A DNA stretch of 64,000 bases from Oceanicola granulosus HTCC2516. Lineage in GTDB: Bacteria > Pseudomonadota > Alphaproteobacteria > Rhodobacterales > Rhodobacteraceae. The stretch lies in contig NZ_CH724110.1 of assembly GCF_000153305.1 (NCBI RefSeq), positions 91,082-155,081 of the forward strand, in the 5' to 3' direction. Position 1 is the first letter of the stretch, and each line of letters opens with the position of its first letter. The notes under the pieces are model-generated. The model had not been told where the DNA came from. It did no database searches and saw only the letters and a list, made by a program, of their open reading frames with translations. Below, one piece after another: positions 34,601 through 46,600 of the stretch. Position numbers and translations under genes: made by a program.

Positions 34601-37600
34601 GATCGAGACGGTGCCGCTGAGGCGCACGAAGTTCTCGCTGTAGACGAGCATCGTCGTGGTCTCGATGGCCCGCACCTCGACGTACCCCGGCACGCCCTCG
34701 ATGGTGACGAGCTGGCCGACGTAGAAGCCGAGCTCCTCCCAGTTCTCCGTGTGGGTCAGGGTCTGCAGCGGCTCGCCCTTGCAGCACTCGTCGATGTCGA
34801 TGGTGATGTCGGTGGTGACGATCTTCGGCGTGCTCGCCGAGATCGTGCAGGAGTCCGACAGCCCCGCCTCCGACAGCGGCGGCCCCGACAGCAGGATCGC
34901 CGCGCCGATGCCCCAGCCGGAGAACGGATCGACGCCGGAGGGATAGTCGGCCGGGTCGACGTCGCCGAAGCCGATGACCTGGCGGGTGAAGGGCTCGTCG
35001 CAGAACTGGATCCACTGGCCCGGCGCGAAGCCGTCCGTCTCCCAGTCCAGCCCGTCGAGCCGCACCACGCGGCTGACGGTGACGATCTCGCCGTCGATCT
35101 CCACCTCGACCTCGAGCTCGGTGAAGGTCTCGCCGGTGACGCTGACGGGCATGTTGCCGCCGCCGTGCACCAGCGTCAGCCCGCCATGCGGCCCCTGCAC
35201 CGACAGCTCCAGATCAAGCGTGCCGTCGCTGAGGCTCGCGCCGTCGACGATCAGCGTGGTGCCGTCGGCGCTGATCTCGCGCAGGCGCACGTTCTGGTCG
35301 GCCCCGTCGCCGACGATGCGCACCAGGTGGCCGGGCAGGAAGTGGTCGTCGTTCCAGTCGCCGCCGTCGCTGCGGGTGATGGTGGTGAGGGTCAGCGGCG
35401 TGCCGTCGGTGTCGCTGGTGTGGGTGGAGGCGACGGCGAAGCGGCCCGACGTCTCGACCAGCGCGTCGACGGCGCGCACCGTGACCTCGCCGCTCAGCGC
35501 CGGAAGCGCCGGACCGGTGAGGAGCAGAAGCGAGTTGTCGTTGGGATCACGCCCCTCCGGGGTCAGCGCGTCCTCGATCGAGGCGACGGTCCACTGGCCG
35601 GCATGGCCGTCGATCGTCACGGTCTGGCCGGGCAGGAAGCCGAGGCCGAGCCAGTCGATCCCGTCGCGCGTCAGCGCCTGGCCGAAATCGGGATCGACGA
35701 TGACGCTGATCGGGCCGGTCGTGTCGATGCCGGAGACGTTGTTGAGCGTCCCCTCGATGTCCATGTGGTCGTTGCCCTGCCCGAGCATGACGTTGACCAC
35801 CTCGATGGTGCTCTCGCCCGCGTCCGTCGAGAAGCCGCCCTCGCCGAAGGTGATGCGGCCCCAGCTGATCCCGCCGGGGACCTGCGTGCTCTCGCCGAAG
35901 GTGTCGCCGGCCTGCGGGCCGAAATCGAGGTCGCCCGCCATGCCGTAGCCGGTGAGCGTGGTCTCGGTCATCGTGCCGACGCCGTTCTCGACGGAGCCGT
36001 CGTTGAAGATGTTGAGCACGTCGATCTGCTGGCTCTCGGGCGGCTGCTGGCCGATGGCGATCAGGAAATCGTCCGCCTCGCCCGGCAGCTTGATCCCGTT
36101 CTGCAGGCTGCGGTCGGCGCCGGTGACGCCGCCCTCGACCTGCAGCGGCCCGCGCAGCTTGCTGAGCACATGGCTCGAGGCCGGGAACACCTTCGCGCCC
36201 TCGCGGGTGATCGGGGTGGTGAAGTCGGTATCGGCCTTCAGCGTGATCCGCTTCTGCACCCAGTAGTCGGTGCTGTCGAAGCTCACCTCGGCCGCGATCC
36301 GCACGACGCGGATCTCGGTGCCGTCGGTGAGCCAGAGGGGCAGGCTGCTGCCCTCGGTGATCTGCAGCGTCTCGTCGAAGGTGCCGTTCAGCCCGCGGAT
36401 CAGCTCGATCTTGGCCTCGAAGCTCTGGGCCGGGTTGGCGACGTTCTCCACGCGGACCCACTGGCCCTCGAGGAAGCCGTCGGCGAGCCAGCCGCTGGAG
36501 TCCTGGCGGATGATCTGCTCGCCGCCATAGACGGGGTCGGGGTCGGTGTTGCGATCAACCGTGCCCTCCCAGATCCCGATCCGGGCGAGGTCGGACAAGA
36601 TGGCGGACTCCGCCTCGAGGCTCGCGCCCGCCGCGAAGGCGGCGGTGAGGGTGATGGTCTGGGTGCTGATCGCGGCGATCACGTAGTCGCCGTCATAGCC
36701 CGCGCCGACATTGCCGATGCGGATCAGGTCGCCCTCGGCGAAGCCCTCCTCGATGAACGAGCCGTAGACGTCGGCGACGCCCGAGCGGGTGATCGTCCCC
36801 ACCCCGCCGGCATTCTCGAAGGTCGCGGTGCCGAGGAACTGCTGGCTCGGCCGCAGCCCGCCGACCTCGACATACTCGTCGACCGTGACGGCGACGCCGT
36901 CGATGGCCACCACGTCGGCCAGCCCGTCGGTCAGCAGCGCCACCTCGACGCTCGCCCCGTCCGCCGGCGCGGCGGTGAGGCGCAGAAGGTAGTCGTCGGA
37001 ATGGGTGGCGTCGTCGCGGATCACCACCGTCTGGCCCGCGGTCTCGGAGACCAGCGCGCCGGGGGTGTCGTTGTCGATCACCCGGACCTCGAAGCGGTTC
37101 GGCGCAGAGCGCAGGTTCGGGAACACGTAGTCGGCGTCCGTCGTCAGGTCGTCGTCGCGCTCGAAGCTGATCACCGCCCCGCCCGGATCCTCGACCCGCC
37201 CGTCGTCGCGGGCCTCGATGTCGAACAACACCGGGGTATCCCAGTTCGCGTCGCTGAAAGTAACGCGCAGCACCCCGTCGGTGCCGACCGTCGCCCGGCC
37301 GTCGCCGCTCGTCACCCGGATGTCCTGGTCGGCCTCCGCGTCGAGCACCACCTTGACCACCACGACCGTCCCGGCCGCCGGCGGCGTCGCCAGCGTCAGC
37401 AGCATCTGGTCGCCCAGCCCGGTGACGCTGTCACCCTCGAGCACGGTGCTGTCGTTGTCCTCGACGAAGGTGCCGGTGCCGGCGTCGTAGCTGCCGGCCT
37501 CGATCTGGGTGACGAGGATGCCGGGGGTGTCGTTGTCGCGGATCGTCGCCTCGACGTTGCGCACGTCGGTGCCGTCGTAGTCGGTGGCGGTCGAGATCAC

Positions 37601-40600
37601 CGAGTGCTGGATCGTCGCGATCCGGTCGCCCTCGGCGCGCTCGTCGTCGGGCGCGTAGAGGTAGACGGTCTGCTCCTGGTCCCAGTTGGTGTGATCGAAG
37701 CGCAGCACCAGCGCCCGGTCGGGGAAGCGGGTCATCACGCCGTTGACCAGCACGCCGCGCCGGAAGTCGTCATCGACCGGCGTCGCGCCCGGGTCGGCGC
37801 TCGACAGCCACACGCTGTCGCCCTCGCCGTTCGGGAGCGGCGCCGGGTTGATGAGCGTGTCGTCCTCTTCCTGCTGGGTCGTGCGCGCCGCCGAGACGGT
37901 GACGTAGACCACCTCGCCCGCGACCAGCTCGCGCGCCAGCCGCACGGTGTAGTCGTCGACCGCCAGCGCGTTGCCGCCCTCGCGCACGGAGGAGAAGCCG
38001 TCGCTCTCCTCGATCAGCACCAGCCCTTCCTGCGAGCCGGCCACGTTGTACTCGAGCCCGTCGACGAGCAGCCCGTCGTAGAGCGGGTCGTCGGAGCGGA
38101 CGAGGTGGTTGAGCGCGCCGCTCTCGCCCTCGAGCTCGCGCACCACGATGTCCTCGGTGACGTCGCCGGTGACGTTGATCGTGTCCGAGCCGAGCCCGCC
38201 GATCACCCGGTAGGCGACGCCGAAGGCGGTGGATTGCACGAAGAACTCGTCGTCGCCCTCGAGGCCGTCGATCTCGAGCACCTCGATGGTCGAGTAGCGC
38301 ACGTTGAGCCCGGCGCCGAAGATGCCGTCCTCGCGGATCACGAAGTCGTCGGCGAACTCGGTGCCGAGGATCACCACCTTGTCGAAGCCGGTACCGCCCT
38401 CGATCGAGACCGGGGCGTTGATGTTGTACTGCACCTCGTCGGCCCCGCCGCCGGCGCGCACGTCGATGGGCCGGTCGGTGGAGAAGCCCGCCGCGCCGAT
38501 GATCGGCAGCGCCACGCCGTTGTCGTCGAGCAGGATGTCGCCGGTGACCGGATCGGTCTGGGCCAGCGCGAAGGCGCGGACGGTGAAGATGTCGTTGTCG
38601 TCGCCGCCCTCGAGCCGCAGCTCGGCCTGGTTGGAATAGACGGTGAAGGAATCGTTGCCCGTCCCGCCCAGCACCAGCAGCGGCGCGTTGGTCCCCGCCG
38701 ACAGCCAGCCGCGCGTGGTGGCGACCATGCTGTCGTCGGTGAAGGCGTCCTGCGGCAGCAGCAGGCCGTCCGCCTCGTTGCGCTTGAGGCCGAAGATCTG
38801 GCCGATCTGGATGCGGTCGTCGCCCGCCCCGGTGTCGACGGTCATGATCGCGGTGACGTCGTCGGAGAACACCGCGTCGTTGCCGCCCAGCGTCTCGAGC
38901 CGGACCCGGCCGTTGATCGCGGAATCGTAGCTGATCCGCTGCACCTCGGTGGAGTACTCGTTGCCCGTCGTCACGTCGCGGTAGCGCGCCTCGTCGCCGT
39001 GCACGAAGGCGACGTAGCCCGGCCGGTCGGCGTCCTCGCCCGGCAGGTAGGCGGCGGAGCGCAGCAGCACGATGTCGTCGGTCGCGTAGGCGTCGCCGTT
39101 GCCGTCCTTGCCGTTCAGGGTGCCGTCGTTGCCGAAGATGTCGAGCGTGTCGACGCCGTCGTTCGGGGCGCCGCTGTCGAGGGCGTTGATGTTGTAGTTG
39201 CGCAGGTCCGGCCCGTTCGAGCCGAGCGTGTGCACGACGTAGGCGTCCGTGCCGCCCTCGCCGTCGAGCGTCAGCGTGTGCAGCGCGTTCTCGCGGCCGA
39301 GCGCGGTCAGCACCGCGAGCTGCGCCGGCGAGGTCACCGTGGCGGTGTCCTGGAGGTAGTAGACGGTGAGCGTGTCCTCGCCGCCGCCGGTATCCACCCG
39401 GGTGTGCGAGCCGAGGAAGATGTAGCCCGCCGAGGCGACCGCCGTGCCGCCCGCCGCGCCGCCGGCATTGCCGAAGGTGACGCGGTCGCTGTCCCTGTTG
39501 CCGGTGATCTGCGTCCGGTGGGACGAGCCGGTATAGGTCGGCGCCATCACCCCGACCGGCGAGCCGGCGGTGGCCGAGGCCAGCAGCGTTGCGCCGGCGA
39601 CGAACTCGCCCAGCAGCGCGATATCGGTGCCGTGCCCGACGTCGGCATCGCCGAAATCGCCGGAGATCTGGATGCCGAGGCGGGCGTTGACGAAGCTGTT
39701 CTCGTGCGTCTCGATATCGTCGCCGACGTAAAGCTGCACGGAGCCGTGCTCGGCCATGATGAAGCCGCGGTCGATGATCCGGTCGGCGTCGTTGTGGCTG
39801 TAGGGCCCGCGGCTGTTGCTTTCCGCGAAGCGGGCGGAGCCGCTCTCGACGAGGTAGAAGTCCTCGTCCAGCGCGCCGGTCTCGCGCACGTTGAGGCGGA
39901 TGTCGCCGGTGTCGTTATGGGCCATCACGAGCCGCAGGTAGCCGTTGATCTCGGTGACGTTGATCTCGCCGCCGGCCTCGAGCGCGACATCGTCGCCGCC
40001 CGCCGTCAGGGTCGGCGCGGCCGAGCCGCGGGAGCTGTCGATCTCGAGCGCGTTGGCGGCGGTGCCGATGGTGGCGTTGGAGCCGTTGGCGTCGATATCG
40101 ACGCTCTGGCCCAGGACATTCGTCGCGGTGGAGTAGCGGTCGAGGATCGAGCCGAGATAGGTCCGCAGCGACACATCGGCCGCGGTGGAGACCTGGTTCA
40201 CCAGCATGCTGCCCCGCACCTCGTCGAGGAAGACGCCGTCGGTGGCGACCCCGGCGTCGATGGCCAGGATGAAGCCCTGATCGGTCCCGGTGCCGCTGTT
40301 GCGGTCGCTGTTGATCTCCAGGAAGTCGCTCGCGAGGCCGATGCCGCCGGTGGCGGCGCCCCCGAACCCGGCGTTCAGCACGACCCGCTCGCCGGTGACA
40401 TCCACGGTGGTCGCCGAATTGGCGTCGAGGATCCGGGCATAGCTGACCAGCGTCACGTTGTTTTCGATCGAGTGGATGTGCCCGGCCAGAAGGTCGCCGA
40501 CCTCCTCGCGGTTGTAGATGAAGCCGTTGGTGGTCAGGAAGATCTGCGGGATGTCGGCATTCGCCGCCCCGCCGCTCCAGGCCACGTCGGTATGGACGTT

Positions 40601-43600
40601 GAAGTTGATCGTGGTGTCGGGCAGGTCGTTGGTGATCGACTGGCCGTAGTAGCCGCTGCCGCCGAAGGACGTGGTGACGTAGCTGCGCCCCTCGTCGCCG
40701 GGGTAGCTGTTGAAGGTGGTGACGTGGCCGATGTCGATATCGTCCCCGGCCCGGACCAGCGCGAAGTCGTAGGTGCTGTCGACCTCGTGGTCGACGTCGG
40801 TGCCGAACGCGCGGGTGATCCGCGCGAGGTTCGGGTCGCTGCCGGAATCGGGGCGGTAGTGGTGGTTGTAGTACCCGAAGGCCGGCGAGCTGCCGCGGTC
40901 GCCGACGCTGACGTTGCCCACGCCGGCCGAGGCATCGCCGACCCGGGTGTCGTTGATGACGAGGCTCACGTCGTCGCCCGCCTCGATCGTGTCGAGATTG
41001 ACCGTCAGCGCACCGGTCGTGGACGTCGCCTGGCTGCGGTCGAACAGACCGAGGTCGAGCGCGATGTCGGCATCGGCGGCGGCGGTGAACTGCTCGGTCC
41101 AGAGCGTGTTGGACTTGTCGCGGAAGCGCACGAGCTCGACCGCCAGCGGCACGCGGGGGGCGCCGGTCTCGGAGACGAGGCCGATGTTGCCGCCCACCGA
41201 GGCGCCCTGCGCGTTCAGGCCCTTGCGCGCCTCGAAGATCATCTCGTTGGTGCGGATGCCCTCGCGGTCGGCGTCGACGTCGGCGCGGATGTCGCCGCGC
41301 TCGTTCAGGATGTTGGTGATCCCGATCGGGTTGTTGATTAGCCCGTCGAGGATGATGTCGCTCGCCACGACCGCGCCCGGCTGCAGGTTCAGGATGTCGA
41401 TCCGGGTGCGGACGAAGACGTTCTCGAGGTCGAAGTCGAAGGTCGTGCCGCTGTCGCCGCTCTCGGACAGCGACACGTTGGTCGGGATGTTCACATCCGG
41501 CACGTGCCAGACCTTGATCTCGATGTCCGCGGGGCTGGCACTCGCCCCGCTGCTGTCGAGGACGTCGATGCGGTTCACCACGAGGTCGCGGTTCGAGCTG
41601 TTCTCCAGCAGCACCGTGTCGAAGGTGCGCTGGATCTCGAACTTGCCGGCATTGCCCCAGATCTCGGGCTCGGGGTGCGGCCAGTAGACCCGGTTGGCCC
41701 GGAACTCCGCCGCGCCGCCGTCGTCGTTGAGGATGTCGTCGACGATGATGTCGGCGCCCGGAGCGTAGGTATGGCCGAGGCCGTAGCCGCCGACGAGGTC
41801 GACGTTGACCTTCTGGATGACCGTGCCGCTGTCGTTGACCCGCAGGATCGGGTTCGGCTCGCTGTAGAGGATCGTCGTGGTTTCCCAGAAGATCTCCCGC
41901 TCGGCCCGCTGGCTGGTGGAGTTCGACACCTTGCCGAAGTCGATCCCCGACTTGCTGTGCGACCCGTTCGCCAGGATCCGGTAGATGTCGACGTTGCTTT
42001 CGACGTCGAGCCGGTGGGTGCGGATGATGCTCTCGTCGCGGCCGAAGACCTTGGCCTCGACGTCGTCGACGTTGACGTTCGCCCGCGCGTCGGTGTCGCC
42101 GCCCGCCGCCTTCAGCCGGGCGAAGGGATCGGCGTAGGCGTCGAGCCGGTCATAGCGGGCCGAAAGCAGGACGCTCTCGTTGCCGGTGATCTGCGAGCCG
42201 GTATCCAGCACGACCCGGCTGAAGCCGTTCATGTAGACGTCGCCGCGGGCGTCGCTGTCGGCACCGAGCGCCTTGGCGTAGGAATAGGCATCCGCCCGGC
42301 CGTGCAACTCGTTGACGTTGTAGACCTTCACCTTGTTGGCCTTGAGGTGGCCGGTGCCGCCGAGGGTGGTCCGGGTCTCGGCGTTCACCGTCACGCCCTG
42401 GTGGTCGACGTCGTTGGCGCTGGTGTCGGCGCCGAAGCCCGAGCCGTCGGCCACCGCGTTCACGTCGGCGTCCACGTAGCTCTCGGCGTCCGTCGTGAGA
42501 TCCTGCGCCGCCGCCACCGTGCCGTTGATGTCGACGAAGTTGTCGACGTAGACGGTGGACTTGGCGCGGCTGTCGGCCCCGGCCCCGAAGCCGCCGGTGT
42601 TGGTCGAGGCGTAGCTGTCGGCCCGGGCGGTCACGTCGCTGGTGACGAAGGCGTCGCCCGAGCTCGCCAGGGTGACCAGGGTCGCCGCGTCGCCGTGGGC
42701 GGTGATCACGGCGCTGGCGTTGATGTTGACGTCGGAATTGACGCTCAGCGTGGTCTGCGCCCGGGCGTCGCCGACCGCGATGACGCCGCCCCCGCTGTTG
42801 GCCGCGGTCGCGTAGGCGAAGCCGCGGATGTCGGCGGCGATCTCGACCCGGTCGCCCGAGACCTGCGCGCCGGACCCGACGGTGAGGCTGCCGTTGACGG
42901 TGATGTTGGTGAAGGCGTCGCCGGCGATGACCGAGATCACCCCGCCGCCGCCGCCCGAGGCCGAGGAGGTCGCCGCGCCGTCGCCCGAGGGCGCGCCGGC
43001 GAAGTTGGCGGCGCTGGTCAGCTCGAACTTGTGCTCGCCGCTGCCCGGCGCGATGTCGAGGATCACCCGGTGCTGGCCGCTGCCCTGGCTGGTGAGGTCG
43101 ACGCCCTGCACCTCGAACCGGTGCGTGCCGCCGGTCAGCGCCAGCGGGTCGAGGTTGATCGCCGTCCCGCCGGCCGTGCCGGACAGCTGGAAGCTGCCGG
43201 AGCCTGCGTTGACGACGTAGTAGCGCGCGCCGTCGACGAGGTTCAGATCCTGCTCCTGGTAGGGCGAGATCGTGTGGAGATGGGTCTTCGCCGGGTCGCC
43301 CTTGTTGGGATTCAGGACGATGTCGGCCTCGTCGAAACCTGCCGAGGTCTGGCCCCGGTCGATCGTCACGCTGGTATCGGTGCCGTCGAACACCGCGTTG
43401 CGGGTGTTGAGGGTCAGCGTGCTGCCGCTGACCGAACTGATGTAATACCAGGTCTGGGTGGTGTTCGTGGTGCTGGTGATCTGGATCCACTGATTGGCGG
43501 CGAAGCCATCCTGCGCCCAGCTTCGCCCGTCGTTGCGGGTGATCCGGTCGTTCGGGCCGACCGGATTGTTGTTAATGTCCTCGTCCGCCTGGTCGAAGGT

Positions 43601-46600
43601 GATCGAAGTATCGAGGATGGTCGCCTTGATCGCGCCGGACGCCCAATTGAGGTAGAGATCGCTGCCGGACTGGCCGGTGACGGTGTAGGTTCCGTTCGAG
43701 CCGCTACCGCCGCTGATGATCACCTGTTCGGCCCAGGGGTCCAGGCCGAAGCCGTTTGCCGCCCAGTTGCCGCCATCCAGCCGCCGCGCTGTGACATTGC
43801 TGCCATCGCGGATGAAGTCGACGGCTACATTGCCGATGACGTCGTTGCGCTTGAGCTTGATCGTCGAACTGTTGGCCTCCGCGACGCGGTAGACCCGGCC
43901 ATCGTTGAGGTTGCCGATCGGGGTGCCGACACCGCCCGTCGGGGTCCGCACGTCGTAGACCACGTGATCGCCGACCGAGAGCCCGTGCCCGGCGCCGACG
44001 AAGATGTTGTCGGCCGCGCTGTCGCCGGTCGGCTCCTCGTTGGCGTTCTCGACGAGTTCGCCGCCCGAGATTTCCACGTCGGTGAAGGTCGAGGGGAAGG
44101 TGAACTTCTGGCCCTCGTTGGTGTAGGTGACGAGGTCGCCGTTCTCGAAATCGTGGCCGACGGTGACCGTGCTGCCGCTGACCGAGCCGGCGGAGACGAC
44201 GAAGTTCTCGGTGCCCTGGTTCGGGTCCTTCAGCTTGATCGTCGTGTCGTCGATCAGGAAGACCGTGTAGACCTTGCCGTTCACCAGACCGCCGATCGGC
44301 GTGCCGGTGGAGTAGTAGGTGACGCTCTGCCCGTGCTGGAGGTTGTGCGCCACCGGGAAGGTGATCGTGTCCTCGCCCGTGTCGGCGGCGGTCAGCGAAC
44401 CGGTGTCCTGCGTCGCCGCCCCGATCTGCAGGGTCGTCGCCGAGGGCACGAAGACCGTGTAGCTCGCGCCGTCCGTCAGGCTGTGGATCGGGGTGTTGCC
44501 CTGCGCGTCGTAGGTGACGGTGTTGTTGGTCACCAGCCCGTGCGGCAGCGTCAGGTCGATGGTGTCGCCGCTGACGTCGTTGGCCGCGTCGAAGGTGCCG
44601 TCCGACACGTCGCCGTCGGGCACGTTGTGATCGGCCTCGATCCGGATGGTGCCGGTCTCGGACCGGATCTCGGTGTGGGCGCCGACGGTGGTGCTCACCG
44701 AGGTGGTGCCGTTCGCCTTGGCATCGAAGTTGTCGATGTTCAGCACGCCGCCGGTCGAGGACTTGGTGCTGGCGTCGCTGTCGGTGAAGCCGTTGGCCCG
44801 CACGCTGATGTCGCCCGAGGTCACGATCACCCGGTTGCTGCCGCCCAGCGTCGCCGAGGTCGCGCCGGTGACGTTGGAGGTCGCCGTCGAGGACGAGACG
44901 GTGATCGCGCCGCCGGTGATCGAGTTCACCCGGCCCACCGCGGCCTCGGCGCCGCGCGCCTGCACCGAGATCGAGGCCGCGCCGACCTTGTTCTCGGTGC
45001 CGTCGACCACCCGCACGTCGCCGACCAGCTCGGCGCGGGTCTGGCCGCCCGAGGTGGCCGTCGGATTCGCGCCGGAAACGGAGATCGCGCCGCCGGTGAC
45101 CGACTTGGTCTCCGCCGTCGCCTTGTTGTCGGCCTCGGCCAGCACCACGATGGCGAGGCTCGGCGCGGCGATGTCGGAATTGCTGCCGATCCGGGCGACG
45201 GTTTCGGCGCTGGTCGAGATCGTCGCCTCGGCGTCGGCGTTGTTGGCCCCGACCACGCCGCCGGAGACGGCGTCCGACGTCGCGACCGCGTCGTTCTGGC
45301 CCTGCGCCTCGACCCGCAGCGACTGGCCCTTGGTGACGTCGAGCTCGATGTCGGCCTTGGTGTCGCCGGCGCTGACCGCCCGCGGCTTGGCAAAGCCGAT
45401 GGCGACCACGCCGCCGGTCTTGGTGTCGGAATAGGCCTTTGCGTCGTTGTCGCTCTCGGCCTTGAACAGGATCGCCCCGCGCGAGCTCGCGCTCGACCCG
45501 GTGGCCGCCGTCGCCGCGACGATCGCGGCGGTGCCGATGGTGGCGCTGGCGCCGGCCTCGGCGAAGGAGACGAACCCGCCGCCGGCGGTCTCGGTGTCGG
45601 CGGTCGCGTAATTGCGGCCGTCGGCGGTGACGCTGATGTCGCCGCTGTCCTCGACATCGCCGTCCATCCGCGCCTCGACCCCGCCGTCGATGTCGGCGTG
45701 GGTGTTCACCACCGAGGCCGCGGCGAGCGAGCCGCTGACGCTGTCCACGTCGGCGTCCGCGCGGTTCAGGTCGCCGACCAGCTTGGCGTCGACGTTGACG
45801 ACATCCGCCGCGACCTGCGCGCTCGCGCCGATCTCGGCGATGACGTCGGCGGTGGCGGTAATCGTCGCGCTGGCGGTCGCGCCGCTGCCGCTGCCCAGGA
45901 TGCTGACGCCGACGATGTCGATGTCGGCCACGGCGTGGTTCTCGCCCTCCGCGAGCACGTTCAGCTCCGCGGCATCGGTGTCCCCGTCGGTCAGGTCGCC
46001 GTCCATCTCGGCGTGCACCTTGCCGCCGATGACGGCGTCGGCGTCCATCAGCAGCACGTTGATGCCGCCCGACACGCTGGTGCCGTCGGTGTTGGCGGTG
46101 GCGGAGTTGTCTCCGACCGCCTTCACGTCGATGATCCGGCCCGGCATCGTCAGCGTGGCGGCGGAGCCGATCCGGGCGGTGACGTTGGCGCCGGCGCCGG
46201 CGCCGGAATCGCCAAGGATCTCCGCGTAGGCCGCGCCGCCGGCCCCGGTGAAGCCGAGCGCGATGGTGATGGCGTCGGAATCGGCGTCGGCGATGTTGGT
46301 GCCGTCGGCGATGACGTCGAGCCCGGTCGCCTGGGTCACGTCGCCGTTCATCTCGGCCAGCACCGCGCCGCCCACGATGGCCTGCAGCGAGGTGCCGGAG
46401 ATCGCCCCGATCCCGGCGCCGGAGCCGACGTCGCTGGTGGCGTGCGCCTTGTTGTAGCCGTCGGCATCGACGAGGATCGCGCCGGTGCTGGCGAGGCTCG
46501 CGAGGCTGCCGACCCGCGCCGTCACGTCGGCCGAGCGGGTGACCTGCGCCGCCGAGCCGGTGCCCGCGCCGCCGATGCCGCCGCCGATCCCGAGGGCGAA

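Noticed and set aside
28094-41341. Very long open frame on the plus strand opposite the giant gene (thousands of codons)
   Set aside because: It is antisense to the giant gene; low-complexity GC-rich codon use removes stops from the opposite strand. The translation is Val/Ala/Arg/Asp-rich without domains.
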